Below are positions 1-11,200 of a DNA stretch of 64,000 nt, one piece after another. Made by a program: the position numbers and the translations under genes. The stretch lies in assembly GCF_020379485.1 (NCBI RefSeq), contig NC_063448.1, positions 43,719,218 to 43,783,217 of the forward strand, in the 5' to 3' direction. The notes under the pieces are model-generated. The model was not told the origin of the DNA. It searched no databases and was given only the letters and a program-made list of their open reading frames with translations. The stretch's first letter is position 1; every line of letters begins with the position of its first letter. The DNA is from Brassica napus (Eukaryota > Streptophyta > Magnoliopsida > Brassicales > Brassicaceae).

Positions 1-2066
1 AGATATACGATCATCTTTGTCCTTCAACTGAGCCGTAAGTACTTCTGGATCAACAAAGGGCGGTGGTGCAGAAGAAGGAGGAACCGACCGGGTGCGACGA
101 CCCAAACCGACCAAACGTCCCTTCTTCTTTGGAACCGACTGAATAGAAAAAAGCCAAATTTAGAAATTTAAACCAAGAAATAAATGAATTGAACTTTAAA
201 AAAAAAGAACTTACGGATTCAACGATTTCGTTGATTCGAAACCGGGACAAGTTGGTCGAAGCCGTCGAAGCGTCATCCTCGGTTTGAAGCTGAGACACTT
301 CGTCTACCACCTGAGTTTGGACCAGGTCGACCACGTCCCTCACAAGACCGTCATCAATCTGGCCGGTCTTCTTGTTGGTATACGCCCTCCTCATTAGGGC
401 GAGATCATCAACCGGCTCGCCATCATTTTCTTCCGCCTTGAAAAAAACATAAAATTAAAGAAACATTAGAAATTAGAAGAAATGCACAATAAATTTAAAT
501 TCTGAAACTCAAATAATTGAAGAAAAAGCGGTTGAACTTACCATGCGATCTCCGAGAGTGGCAATAGATTGAGCACCCAAGTTATGCTTGTAGATGCCCT
601 TCCCTTTACGGTCGCTCCTGCGGTTGGTGGAGTTGGTGGAAGAAGTTTCTTTCGTCTCCTCCTTATCCCAATGCGCACACAACTCCTTCCAGACCGTGTC
701 GTTCATCGACTTTGGGACCTTTTAATTAAAAAAAAAAGAAAAAGTTTAATAAATTAAAAAATTGTTTAATAAATTAAATCGAACCTTATTGATTTCCCAC
801 TTCTTCTTCCACTCGTGGATCTGCTTCCCATAGTTGTCCATTACTTTATGGACGAAGTGGTGATAGATAAAGAGCGTCTCATCGGAATTCCAGTTGAACT
901 CTTGCTGAAAAAAAAACACAATTAGTAGAAAATTTTATTAAAGATTAAAAATATAAGTAAAAAATTAGAATACTTACCGCAAACTGACGAAACCACAGAA
1001 CCTGCTTGTCGGTTGGGAAGTGAGTGAAAGTCGGATGTCCACTGTCGAGGGCCGAGTACATCATACGGTTGATCCATGCGCTGATTCCGTTCCCGGATCG
1101 GTTGAACCTTATTAAAAGAACAAACGGTTAATAATGAATCCAAATTTAAAGAAAAAAAAATGTTTAATTACCATGTTTGACCCCGTCCATGTGGATACGG
1201 AGTGAGATACGGAAGATGGTCACGACCGGGCTGTTGAACCAACTCCGCAACCCTCATCACTCCCGGAGGACCCGGAGGAACAGGAGCGGATGCAGCAGCG
1301 GGAGCGAGAGGAGCATGAGCGGGTGCAGCAGAGGGAGATGTATGGTTGGAGCTGTGGGGCGAAGGGGAATCCTGAAAATGGCTGGAATCCCGAGACTGGC
1401 TCCCCGTACCACCACGACCACGACGCTGTCGAGGCCGGGTCTGATCATCATGAGACCTGTAAATTAAAAAAATATATTTAATAAATACAGAAATATATAA
1501 ATTAATTTTTTTTATTAAAAAAAAAATCCCAAATAATTTAATCACAGAAAAAGATTTATATATATTAAATTTTTTAATAAATATATAAAAATAGTTCTAA
1601 TAAACAAAAAATAGTTTTAATAAATAAATTTTTTTTAATAATTACAAAAAAATAGTTTTAATAATATATATATATGAAAAATATTTTTAAATCTCAAATA
1701 ATAGTATTTAATCACAAAAAAAGTTTTATAGATATTTAAAATGTTTTGTAAAATCCAAAAAATCGAATTTATATAGAAATTTTTTTTTGTAAAATCCAAA
1801 AAATCGAATTTATATAGAAAAATCGTTTTGTAAAATACAAAAATCGATTTTATATACAAAAATCGATTTTATAAATACAAAAAATAAAAAAATTATAAAA
1901 AAATTCTAAATCAATTCAACAAAACAAATTATTCAACCAAATCACAATTCTAAACCTATTATACAACCAAATCACAATCCTAACCAATCACCCTAACAAA
2001 AATCTATCAAAACTACACAAAAACCTAACAAATAGAACCTAAGAGAGTGGGATAGGGTCCTTACAT
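1..2066 (-). CDS. Ptta/En/Spm-type (TNPA-like, Transposase_24) protein, partial at window edge
   Basis: A multi-exon gene that I reconstructed from GT-AG sites. Exons are 2066-2065, 1456-1172, 1107-978, 904-785, 718-542, 436-215 and 138-1 (continues outside). Every junction keeps frame and there is no stop in about 358 codons. The N-terminus is low complexity and rich in Arg, Gly, Pro, Ala and Ser. The conserved core follows, with [16 protein letters not shown], ...[22 protein letters not shown], then a Ser/Asn-rich stretch and the [12 protein letters not shown] segment. This pattern is that of the plant transposase family Ptta/En/Spm (PF03004), which in En/Spm-type elements accompanies the TNP2/TNPD transposase and binds subterminal repeats. 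Oddly, the start codon is split: AT ends the first exon and G begins the second. The first intron (2064-1457) is 608 bp and extremely AT-rich. The family call rests on recognised motifs, not a search. Confidence 0.7.
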
Positions 2067-2193
2067 GATTTGTGTAAGAGAAGAGGGAGATCGCCGGAGA
2101 TATCGTCGGATTTCAGGGGGAAATCGCCGGAGAGAAAGAGAGGAGTCGCGCAGAGGAAGAAGAGAGAAATGGGGAAGAAGAAGGGGCTCGTGG

Positions 2194-2198
2194 TTATA
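2194..2198 (-). promoter_or_regulatory. putative TATA box of the Ptta-type gene
   Basis: On the minus strand the sequence reads TTTTATAACC, followed by about 125 bp of CT-rich leader (2190-2067) that ends at the split start codon. The CCGAGGAA-type motif blocks lie immediately upstream. So the element's own repeats would form the promoter region. Confidence 0.35.
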
Positions 2199-2209
2199 AA
2201 ACCTAGGGT

Positions 2210-2800
2210 CCGACGGACATTATCCGTCGGAATTCCGTCGGAATTCTAATTTCAATTTTCGCGAAATATTTGCCCGGTAAAATGAAAATATTCCGAGGAA
2301 ATTCCGACAGATAGTAAAATATCCGTCGGAATTTCCTCGGAATATTCCGAGGAAATACCGAGGAACTAGTGTTTGGGGTTTCAAAACATCAATTTTTTTG
2401 CCGTATTTCATTTCTTATACAATTGTAATGCATACCATTGAGGATTCTTTGTATACATGAGCATAAACCATGAAATAACAAATTTCAAAACTAATTGAAA
2501 GTATTCCCTTTACCGTTCATTAAAAGGTATAAGTGTTTCTCTTATGTTGCGAGATTTCGTTCATACAATCGGAAAAGTGTTAATTATACGGTAAGGAACA
2601 AATTTTTGACTTCATAATGAACGTAAGACACTTAATAAGGGTTATATAGGTGTTATTCAAACGGCAAAACGTTGTTTTCGGTTTAAAAACCCTATTTCCT
2701 CGGAATTTCCTCGGATTATTCCGAGGGAACTCCGAGGAAACCCTCTTCTTCCTCGGAATTTCCTCGGAATATTCCGAGGAAATTCCGACGAACTAGTGTT
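2210..2800. repeat. blocks of CACTA subterminal-type motifs with unremarkable spacer
   Basis: Dense TTCCTCGGAATATTCCGAGG and CCGTCGGAATT motifs occur at 2210-2376 and again at 2690-2800. They are the same motifs as in the subterminal zone at 9530-9865. Both blocks end in a shared stretch reading ACTAGTGTTTGGGGTTTC, so one is probably a duplication of the other. In between (about 2400-2690) I see no gene or repeat. Confidence 0.7.
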
Positions 2801-2820
2801 TGGGGTTTCAAAACGTATTT

Positions 2821-3612
2821 TTTTAAAAAAAACGCATCGATCGATGCGTTTTTGAACAAAAACAAATCGATCGATTACTAAGATGGACCGGGCCGTAAGA
2901 TTGTGATCGATCGATGAGAGTATCCCATCGATCGATCGAGAATCTGAATTGTTCCTCGGAATGCCCTCGGAAAATCTTGTATGTTTTTTTAAAAACGCAT
3001 CGATCGATGCGTTTTTGAACAAAAACAAATCGATCGATTACTAAGATGGACCGGGCCGTAAGATTGTGATCGATCGATGAGAGTATTCCATCGATCGATC
3101 GAGAATCTGAATTGTTCCTCGGAATGCCCTCGGAAAATCTTGTATGTTTTTTTAAAAACGCATCGATCGATGCGTTTTTGAACAAAAACAAATCGATCGA
3201 TTACTAAGATGGACCGGGCCGTAAGATTGTGATCGATCGATGAGAGTATTCCATCGATCGATCGAGAATCTGAATTGTTCCTCGGAATGCCCTCGGAAAA
3301 TCTTGTATGTTTTTTTAAAAACGCATCGATCGATGCGTTTTTGAACAAAAACAAATCGATCGATTACTAAGATGGACCGGGCCGTAACATTGTGATCGAT
3401 CGATGAGAGTATTCCATCGATCGATCGACAATCTGAATTGTTCCTCGGAATTTCCTCGGAAAATCTTGTATTTTTTTTAAAAACGCATCGATCGATGCGT
3501 TATAGAACAAAAACGCATCGATCGATTACCAAGATGGCCCGGGCCGTAAGAATGTGATCGATCGATGCGTTATAGAACAAAAACGCATCGATCGATGCGT
3601 GTTCGGAAAACA
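2821..3612. repeat. tandem array of a 163-bp unit rich in ATCGATCGAT palindromes
   Basis: Equivalent positions of the unit recur at 2833, 2996, 3159, 3322 and 3484, giving four units of 162-163 bp and a shortened, more diverged fifth. Each unit contains GCATCGATCGATGCG, several ATCGATCGAT palindromes, the segment GGACCGGGCCGTAA, and one TTCCTCGGAATG motif of the CACTA subterminal type. This shows the array arose inside the element. Open frames of about 120 codons in the array are only a by-product of the unit length and repetition. Confidence 0.9.
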
Positions 3613-3799
3613 GAATTATAAGGCAAAACCCGACCTTTTTTGGATCTAAACCTTAGAACTCTCATCCCCTCCGATTTCCCCTATAATTCGCCCCCCCTTT
3701 CTCTCTCTATAATCATCCGATTTGAACAATTTTGGGCTCTATTCCACTTGATTTTTCGAGCTCTACCTGATTCCTACACTCGTCTTCACCCTAAGACAG

Positions 3800-4104
3800 G
3801 TATACTCCGCGAATCTCCACATTCTGAAATCGTGTTCTTGAGCAATTTTTTGGGTTTTGTGAATTTCTTATTTCCGTGTTGATTCCTTGATCAAATATGC
3901 ATGAAACAGATGTTTAAACATGGAATAGAACACAATTGTCTGTGATCAACGAGTTTGGAACAGGATTTGAGATGATTTAGGGATTGAGAATTTTTTTCAA
4001 TTTGGTTTTTTTTTATCACAACTCGATTTCGCTTTTCATTTTCATGTTGCTTTGAGTTCTTAATTGATTATAACCATGTTGAGAGCAATGATTCTATTTT
4101 GTAG
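3800..4104 (+). other. probable 5' UTR intron of the Athila-ORF1-like gene
   Basis: A leader from about 3640 has a CT-rich stretch. It reaches a good donor (ACAG then GTATAC at 3800). A T-rich tract ends in TTTTGTAG at 4104, three bases before the ATG at 4108. The layout is that of a plant 5' UTR intron. It is inferred from splice consensus only. Confidence 0.5.
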
Positions 4105-4107
4105 AGA

Positions 4108-5556
4108 ATGAAGCGCACGAAAACATCAGCAAAGAAAAACACACAAGAAGAGGGTTCGTCTCAGCTGGAGAAGCAAAGGCCAAAGAAGTGGGATAAGTCT
4201 GATACCACCCACTACAACAACATGAAGAAGGTAGCCGTTCCGGCTACACAACTAGCATGTCCTGAGACGATGACAATATTGGGAATCAAAGCAGACATTG
4301 AAGGACTGTTCCAGAACATGGGTCTAGGCCAACTATGCAACCTCAACGAACCCACTTATCCGGAGTTGGTACGCCAGTTCATAGCATCCGCATACGTCAC
4401 CCGTCCCGATGATAGCCATCAGGAAGGTTTTCTGGCATTCGTAGTGCAGAAAGTATACTATGAGGTATCTTTCACAGACCTCTGCGGACTATTTGGATTG
4501 AGTGCAGGGGAGAGGACATCTGGTCTTTATTGGACTTCAGAGCTGTTGAACTTCTGGGAAACGATTGGCACAGGGGTTTATAGATCTTCTCAGGCAAAGG
4601 AGTCACTTATCCGGAGCCCAGTACTGAGATATGCCACACGCCTCATTGGCTCATTGCTATACGGGACAACCACAGCCGCATCAGTCACGCAATGGGAGTT
4701 GTGCCTCCTGTACCAAGGTGTGAGGCATTTGCTACCGGCATTTGGAAACTCTACATTCCCACCTGCTACTGCCTTCAACATGGGAGCGGTGCTGGCCGCA
4801 AACTTAGCAGGATACAAGGGGAAAGTAACCAAATCCAAGAGCAATGCATGTGGATTTGGTGCAGTGATTACTCGGATCCTTAGACATGTGGGTGTAGACT
4901 GCGAGAACCAGCAGGTAGCACTGGACAGATCGAACAACATTGCTTGGAACTACCTGGATGTCATTTCTCTAGTAAGTAAGGAGTTCATAGCTGGTCCCCA
5001 CTCGAGGATCCATCGGGATGGTCCTTACGTCTACGTATTCCAGGACCGAGCGAAGAAAACACTCTACTGCCACCTGCCTCAGATCGGCCTGACTGCTCTA
5101 CTTTCAGAGGCTGCAGTTGAGTTCCTACCCCCTGCTACCGCACTAGTAGACAAGCCATCCTTCTTCACGCCAAAATATCAGACCAAAGGCAAGGGCGTGG
5201 TTGATGAAGAAGGACAAGATGAGGCTGCACAAGCCATTCCAGATGATTCACAACCCCATCAGCTACTCCCATCAGACTCCAGCCAGTACAAGCTGCAAGA
5301 GCTTCCACCGAACGCCACTTCGCGCCAGCAACAACATTGGAGAGATCAGAGCATAAAGACAAACAACGACATGCTACACAAGATCTGGGCTGCCATTTCA
5401 CGTATCAGGCCGTGTCGTTGCCAAAAGGATGATGTAGTTCATCGGGACAACTCTCCATCCAGCTCTGGTTCGGGTTCGAGTGGTACACACAGGGTAAGAA
5501 AGAGGTCCAAGAGACCCAACGATGCAGGAACATCTGGAGCAGGAGACGAGGAGTAG
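4108..5556 (+). CDS. Athila retrotransposon ORF1-like protein carried within the CACTA element
   Basis: An open frame of 482 codons without interruption. The N-terminus is basic (about residues 1-30). The central region contains ATQLACPETMTILGIKADIE, ...FTDLCGLFGLSAGER and long helical-looking stretches. The C-terminus is hydrophilic, with Gln/Ser-rich and finally Arg/Ser/Gly-rich sequence. I recognise this as resembling the Arabidopsis retrotransposon ORF-1 (Athila, PF03078) family, which is found both in Athila elements and in captured form. No reverse transcriptase, integrase or LTR is nearby. The gene has a probable 5' UTR intron and lies on the opposite strand to both transposase genes, between blocks of CACTA subterminal motifs. 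I therefore infer that it was captured by the element and may still be expressed. Its function is unknown. Confidence 0.6.
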   Translation: MKRTKTSAKKNTQEEGSSQLEKQRPKKWDKSDTTHYNNMKKVAVPATQLACPETMTILGIKADIEGLFQNMGLGQLCNLNEPTYPELVRQFIASAYVTRPDDSHQEGFLAFVVQKVYYEVSFTDLCGLFGLSAGERTSGLYWTSELLNFWETIGTGVYRSSQAKESLIRSPVLRYATRLIGSLLYGTTTAASVTQWELCLLYQGVRHLLPAFGNSTFPPATAFNMGAVLAANLAGYKGKVTKSKSNACGFGAVITRILRHVGVDCENQQVALDRSNNIAWNYLDVISLVSKEFIAGPHSRIHRDGPYVYVFQDRAKKTLYCHLPQIGLTALLSEAAVEFLPPATALVDKPSFFTPKYQTKGKGVVDEEGQDEAAQAIPDDSQPHQLLPSDSSQYKLQELPPNATSRQQQHWRDQSIKTNNDMLHKIWAAISRIRPCRCQKDDVVHRDNSPSSSGSGSSGTHRVRKRSKRPNDAGTSGAGDEE

Positions 5557-5836
5557 GAGCTATCACCGGCTATTTTATTTTCTTTTCTATTCTAACGTTT
5601 TATGGTCTTATTTTCTGTTAATTTTGAACTGAGTTTTTTTTTAGGTTTCTTAATTATGAGTTCGTATTTCTTTTACATGGTTTCTTCGTTTTATTTGGTT
5701 GTGTTTTGAGTAGCTTTTAATTCGTATTCAGCTTTGCCTTGCTAGATAAACCAAATAACTATTATCCGAGGAAAGAGGTTATATCAAGTGTTCCTCGGAA
5801 TTTCCTCGGTATTTCTTAAAAAAAAAAAAAATAAGT

Positions 5837-8800
5837 TCAATGGTAGTCTGTTTCCGAGTCATCATCACCAGATGAATCTGAATCTGGATCTTGGTGAAAC
5901 TCTCCAATCACTGGTTCATCCTCTACGTGAACGACGGCTTCCTCTCCAAAGTCGGTTAAATCGACTACAAGGCCAACTCCAGCTAAATCTTCTGCTGCAC
6001 TACAGTTGCCGGATGTGCTTGGTTGTAGTGGGTCTTCCAGCTCAGAACTTCCCTGAACTCGGCCTCTCGGGTTGAGTCTTGTAACAGTAACCCATGGATC
6101 ATCTCTGTTCCTTACCCGGGGGTACTTGATATAACAAACCTGTAACATTTAGAAAAATTATAAATTAATACACATGATGATGAATCATTCTGAATAATTA
6201 ACATTTAATTACCTGATCGGCCTGGGAAGCAAGAATGAAAGGATCATAATATTGCAGCTTTCGCCTCGAATTTACTGATGTAACACCAAATGCATCTGTT
6301 CTCACACCTCGATCTGGGGTGTTGTCGTGCCAATCACAATAGAAAACAGTACAGCGCAATCCAACCATGCCCAAATACTTGATTTCCAAAATCTCATGTA
6401 TGTGTCCGTAGTATACATCATCTCCTGATGCAGAACAAACGCCAGCATCATAAGTCGTACTCGAACGTCTCCTCTTCTGAGTTGTGAATGCATATCCTCG
6501 AGTACAAAATCTCGGATATGACTTCACAACAAAGTTTGGTCCAACGACCATCTCACGTATCCAATCGTCAAATGTTTCACCTCTGGCCAAACCAGCAGAC
6601 ACCTATTAATAGCACATATATATATATTATATCAATAAATGTGAATTAGTATAAATATGTGATAAAATATATTTTAATTTGTTTAAAGCACTCACATAAG
6701 TAAACATCCATCCAGTAAATTCTCTCTGCTTCATTTCTTCTAGTTCGTCCTCTGTGGCGTATCTATACTCGAACCGCTTTTCTGCCATGAAAATCCTGTA
6801 TATGATGACAATAATGTAATTAATTAAGATTTAAATTTCAACTTGTTAAAATAAAAATTTGTAAGCTCATTTATTTACCTCTCATATTGAAGAACGTCTT
6901 CGCAGTTGGTGAGCAAATATGTTTGCAAATGACTGCGCTCCTGCTCAGTAAGTCGACGGTCCTTTGGTTTTCCGCTAAGTCGTCCAACGTCTGTGAAAAT
7001 GTCTGGAACCGTAACATGATATGTTGCCCGTTCGCCTCTATCATCATGCCGAGCAGGTCTTCTGTTTTTGGTCTGAACTTCTGCTGGAAAGTAGTACTCG
7101 GCAAAGTTTGAAGTTTCTTCATTGATCATCTGTGCGACTATAGAACCTTCCACCCTACTTAATTTTTCACCATCTTCTTCAAATGGAACATATACCGCTC
7201 ATACAGATACATCCATCTATACTGCACAGGACCACCAAGTTCCAATTCTCTTGCCAGGTGAATAACAAGATGCTCCATAACATCAAAAAATGAGGGAGGA
7301 AATATCTTCTCAAGGTTGCACTGAATCACGGCTATGTTAGTCTTCAAATTTTCAATACCTTCAAGAGTCACTGATCTCGTGCATAAATCGCGGAAGAAAC
7401 CACTTATCCCTGCAATTGCTTCATGAACATTTCGTGGTAATAGTTCCTTGAAGGCGAACGGAAGGAGGCGCTGCATCATTACATGGCAATCGTGGCTTTT
7501 CAAGCCAGTAAACTTTCCTTCCTTTCTGTCGATACAGTTACGCAAATTTGATGCGTAACCGTCTGGAAATTCCACATCGTTTGAAATCCAATCAAAGAAC
7601 GCATCTTTTCCCGCTGCATCAAGTCGGTATATGGGAAAAGGAGCCATACCATTCTCATCAACATGAAGTTCTGAACGAGCACATATATCGACTAAATCCA
7701 GTCTTGACTTCAAATTATCCTTTGTTTTACCTTGAACATTAAGGATCGTGTTCATGAGATTGTCAAAAAAGTTCTTCTCAATATGCATGACATCTAAATT
7801 ATGCCTTAGCAGATGATCCTCCCAGTATGGCAGATCCCAGAAAATACTTTTTTTGTGCCAGTTATGTAGTTCTCCAACAGCATCTACCGGAAAACGCTCA
7901 TGTCCACCGACTTCTGGCGTCCTTTCTGCACCAAAATCTCTTAGTTGTATCTTCAAATCTTTCCCACAAACACCCTCTTGTTCTTCGTAAAGAAATTCCT
8001 ACTCCTACGATATGGATGATCAGGTGGTAGGAATCTCCTGTGACAGTCAAACCAACACGTTTTCCTTCCGTGCTTTAGTTGGAAAGCATCAGTGTTATCT
8101 TGACAATATGGACATGATAGCCTTCCATGCGTTGTCCATCCAGACAACATACCATATGCTGGAAAATCACTTATTGTCCACATTAGTACTGCCCGCATTT
8201 GAAAGTTTTCTTTACACGAAACATCGTATGTTTCAGCACCTTGAGCCCATAGTTGTTGCAACTCATATATTAGTGGCTGAAGAAACACATCAAGTGATCT
8301 CTTAGGATGCTCTGGTCCGGGAACGAGAATCGAGAGAAACAAAAACTCTCGTCGCAAGCACAAGTTTGGGGGGAGGTTGTATGGTGTAAGAATGACGGGC
8401 CATAGAGAATACTGTCTTCCACTCTTGCCAAACGGACTGAAACCATCAGTACATAATCCAAGGTAGACATTTCTTCTCTCATACGCAAAGTCGGGATACT
8501 TTGATTGGAAATGCTTCCACGCTTTTGCATCTGAAGGATGTCTGATCTCACCATCTGTTGAGTGCTCCGCATGCCATCTCATTGGTTGCGCTGTGCGTTC
8601 AGACAGATACAACCTCTGCAACCTTTCCGTCAAAGGTAAATACCACATCCTTTTATATGGCACTGGAACTCTTCCACTCGTATCTTTATAACGAGGCTTT
8701 CCACAAAATTTGCATGTAACCCGCTGTTCATCCGCCCTCCAATAAATCATGCAGTTGTCGCTGCATACATCTATTACCTGATACGATAAACCAAGACCAG

Positions 8801-9431
8801 CTACGAGTTTCTGAACCTCGTAGTATGAACCAGGAGCTACATTATCCTCGGGTAGAATACCTTTTACAAAATCAGCAATCGCATCCACACAGTCTTCAGC
8901 CAAATTATAATCTGTTTTAATGCCCATCAATCTTGTAGCAGATGATAAAGCTGAATGACCATCTCTGCAACCTTCGTACAATGGTTGCTTTCCAGCATCC
9001 AACATATCATAAAATCTCCTAGCTTCTGCATTGGGTAAATCTTCCCCTCTAAAATGATCATTTACCATCTGCTCAGTACCTACACCATAATCTACATCCG
9101 TTCTAATTGGTTCTTCTAATCTAACCGCTGGCTGAGGTTCACTAGTACTACCATGTTCATAATCAGTTTCCCCATGATGATACCAAATTTTGTAACTTCG
9201 TGTAAACCCACTCAAATATAGATGAGTCCAAACATCCCACTCTTTAATAACCTTTCTATTTTTACAATTAGAGCAAGGACATCTTAACATACCTGTTTTT
9301 GCTTCCGGTTGTCGGTGAACTAACCCCATGAATTCGGTTATACCTCGTTGGTATTCTTCCGTAAGCAATCTCGTGTTCGGATCCAAATGAGGTCGATCGA
9401 TCCAAGAACGAAAATAATTTGAAGAAGACAT
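5837..9431 (-). pseudogene. TNP2-family CACTA transposase, disrupted
   Basis: Exons read 9431-6879, 6795-6696, 6602-6213 and 6139-5837 (stop). The product has an N-terminal transposase-associated zinc region (MLRCPCSNCKNRK, about residues 49-61). The TNP2 core follows, with FLFLSILVPGPEHPKRSLD and a CPYC...CWFDCHRRFLP segment. After it come DUF4218-like and DUF4216-like regions, ending in an acidic tail. Compared with the copy at 60692 there are two lesions. One is a 22-bp deletion near 7968-7971, at a short TTT repeat. The other is a 1-bp loss in the A/T run near 7161-7167. Both shift the frame, so no full transposase can be made. Otherwise the protein sequence is almost identical to copy 2, so inactivation is recent. 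The family normally cuts DNA at CACTA termini with TNPA help. Confidence 0.85.
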
Positions 9432-9516
9432 ATTTTTTATGAATCAAATTTGTGTGTAAATAGAGTAAGAGGGAGGATGAAGATATGGAGTGAATGAAGA
9501 GGAAGAGGAGTGCTTG

Positions 9517-9524
9517 TATTTATA
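9517..9524 (-). promoter_or_regulatory. TATA box of the TNP2-type transposase gene (copy 1)
   Basis: The minus strand reads TATAAATA 86 bp upstream of the ATG at 9431. The identical motif lies at the same distance in copy 2 (60599-60606), which supports it. Confidence 0.6.
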
Positions 9525-9529
9525 GTTTA

Positions 9530-9865
9530 AATCCTGCCGACATACCGAGGAAATTCCGACGGAATTCCGACGGAAAAAACTAGTTCGTCGGAATTTCCTC
9601 GAAATTTTGTAAAATCCCCCAACGGCCCTCCAACGGCTATAATATTTCCTCGGAATTCATCGGTTTTTTCCGAGGAACACAGTTTTCCTCGGAATTTCCT
9701 CGGAATATTCCGACGGACTGTAGTTTCCTCGGAATTCCGTCGGTATATTCCGAGGAAACCCAATTTTGTGTTTCCTCGGAATTTCCTCGGAAATTCCGAG
9801 GTATATTCCGAGGATTTCATTTTCCGTCGGAATGTCCGTCAGAATATCGATGTTTTCTTGTAGTG
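9530..9865 (-). repeat. CACTA terminal and subterminal repeats (copy 1)
   Basis: From the terminal CACTACAAGAAAAC at 9865 inward there are more than ten overlapping copies of TTCCTCGGAAT, CCGACGGAAT and their complements, in both directions. Such arrays are the binding sites of the TNPA-type protein in En/Spm-like elements. The outermost 40 bases match copy 2 (60269 onward) with a few differences. Confidence 0.85.
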
Positions 9866-9890
9866 TAGATCCAGATCCGCGCTGTGTGCG
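9866..9890 (-). mobile_element. possible Helitron 3' tail interrupted by the CACTA insertion
   Basis: Read on the minus strand, 9890-9866 holds a hairpin (ATCCGC...GCGGAT with a 7-base loop), then CTGGATCTA, directly followed by the CACTA terminus. A hairpin about ten bases before a terminal CTAG is the Helitron 3' signature, and here the CTA abuts the CACTA end. I could not find the matching 5' end to the right, so the Helitron's length is unknown. Confidence 0.4.
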
Positions 9891-10992
9891 GATAATATTT
9901 GTACTAATTTTCGTAATAATTATTGAGATGAGATTATATTTTTTATTTTTGTATAACTTCTTTATTTTTAATAATTAACTTTTGTTTTGGACGTGTATAT
10001 AACGTTTGTATTTTAGTTTGTTATTTGTTGACAAAAAAAAATTGTTTTTTGAAACACAATTTGGAAGAGATAGACATTTATGTAAATTTTGATATATTCA
10101 AACTTTGAAAACTTTTGGCTCATATAAGAATAATAGATACTCATTTGGTAAGCATATATTTGCAAAATAGTTATACTTATTGTCTATGGAATTAGCCCAT
10201 TAGTTAAAACAAAGAATCTACTTTGATCAAAAAGAAAATTTTGAAGATAAAAAGGAATTAAGTTGTTAGAGATTATCTTGTTTGCACGGTACGTTAGTTA
10301 AGATTAGATTTATATATTGTTAATGAGGTTAGAATATTCTATTATATTTGATTAGATTTTGATAATTAATAGAAATTAAAACAATTGGTATTACAATATC
10401 GATATAAACTGCAGTATCCCTTTATAATACATGGATTAAATAGATATATAAAAAAAAGAAAACATATGTAATGTCAATTATGTTTTGAATTATAAATATA
10501 TATGACTGAAGCTTATATGCGACTTATTTTCATATTAAGAACTATAAATTGGTGGTAATGTTTGTATGGGTGAAGCTCAACCAAATATTAAACACTTTGA
10601 TTTCTTTATGTGCGCAGGTATTGATCTGAGAATAAGCAGAAAATACCATGTTTTTTTTTCTAATCGTGTTATTGTATTACTCTTCTATAATAACATGGTC
10701 TTGTATATGTAGATTGGAATATAAACAAAGATGATCGATCATTTGTGGTGACATGGAGTCAAATCAGAATCAGAGTTAGTGTATTATTATTCTAATAGTT
10801 AATAATGTATCGGTTTTGTTAGATTAATTTCCGATGGTTATGGTAAATAAGGTTTTGGTTTACTTTAAGTGATCGAGTCTCATTATGTAAGTAGCGTGTA
10901 AATATATAATGTGTAACAAACTTGTGCATCTCGTAATATATTAACCGTGGTACTAAAAATGAAAAAGTCCAAAATTTAAAAACAATCTTCAT
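9891..10992. other. AT-rich intergenic stretch, no gene seen
   Basis: Mostly A/T-rich sequence with many stops in all frames and no recognisable coding motif. It may be the body of the Helitron whose tail is at 9866, but nothing shows this directly. Confidence 0.6.
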
Positions 10993-11010
10993 AAAAAATA
11001 GGACTCTAAA

Positions 11011-11200
11011 CCGGGGTTTCTATCTCTAGTGGTAAAGGACTTACAGCTGTGAGTACCACCACCTGGGTTCGAATCCCGGCCACTGGAGAATTAACATTTC
11101 GGCATCGCCAGGGACAGAGGACCGACACGTGGCAACACGTGACTAGTCTGGATCACTTCTGTGGAACCAAGATACCTCTGTATAATTCAAAAAAAAAAAA
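11011..11200 (+). mobile_element. tRNA-derived SINE with target-site duplication
   Basis: A head resembling tRNA has an A-box-like CTAGTGGTAAAGG and a perfect B box GGTTCGAATCC at 11067-11077, the internal promoter of RNA polymerase III. A body of about 100 bp unrelated to tRNA follows, then a poly-A end. The element is flanked by a direct repeat AAAAAATAGGACTCTAAA (10993-11010 and 11195-11212). This defines the insertion and shows it came by target-primed reverse transcription. It is consistent with Brassicaceae S1-like SINEs, though I did not match a named family. Confidence 0.85.

Larger units (their letters stand above)
1..9865 (-). mobile_element. CACTA (En/Spm) transposon, copy 1, one end outside window
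   Basis: The right end reads, on the minus strand, CACTACAAGAAAAC starting at 9865, the CACTA-type terminus. Next to it are many copies of short motifs of the type TTCCTCGGAAT / CCGACGGAAT, the subterminal repeats typical of this superfamily. Inside are a TNP2-family transposase gene (minus), an Athila-ORF1-like gene (plus) and a Ptta/En/Spm TNPA-type gene (minus). The same motif blocks recur at 2210-2376, 2690-2800 and 5763-5815, between these genes. I infer that they all belong to one large element rather than several. The opposite terminus is not in the window. A near-identical copy starts at 60269 in the other orientation. The three bases outside the end are TAG, the possible 3-bp target duplication, which cannot be checked here. 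Confidence 0.85.

Noticed and set aside
2657..3354. Three overlapping minus-strand frames of about 120 codons with near-identical proteins
   Set aside because: They are only the 163-bp tandem unit read through; the unit is not a multiple of three, so each frame meets a stop after two units. No gene.
2821..3612. CRISPR-like array
   Set aside because: Regular repeats, but there are no variable spacers (the whole 163-bp unit repeats), and the DNA is from a plant nucleus.
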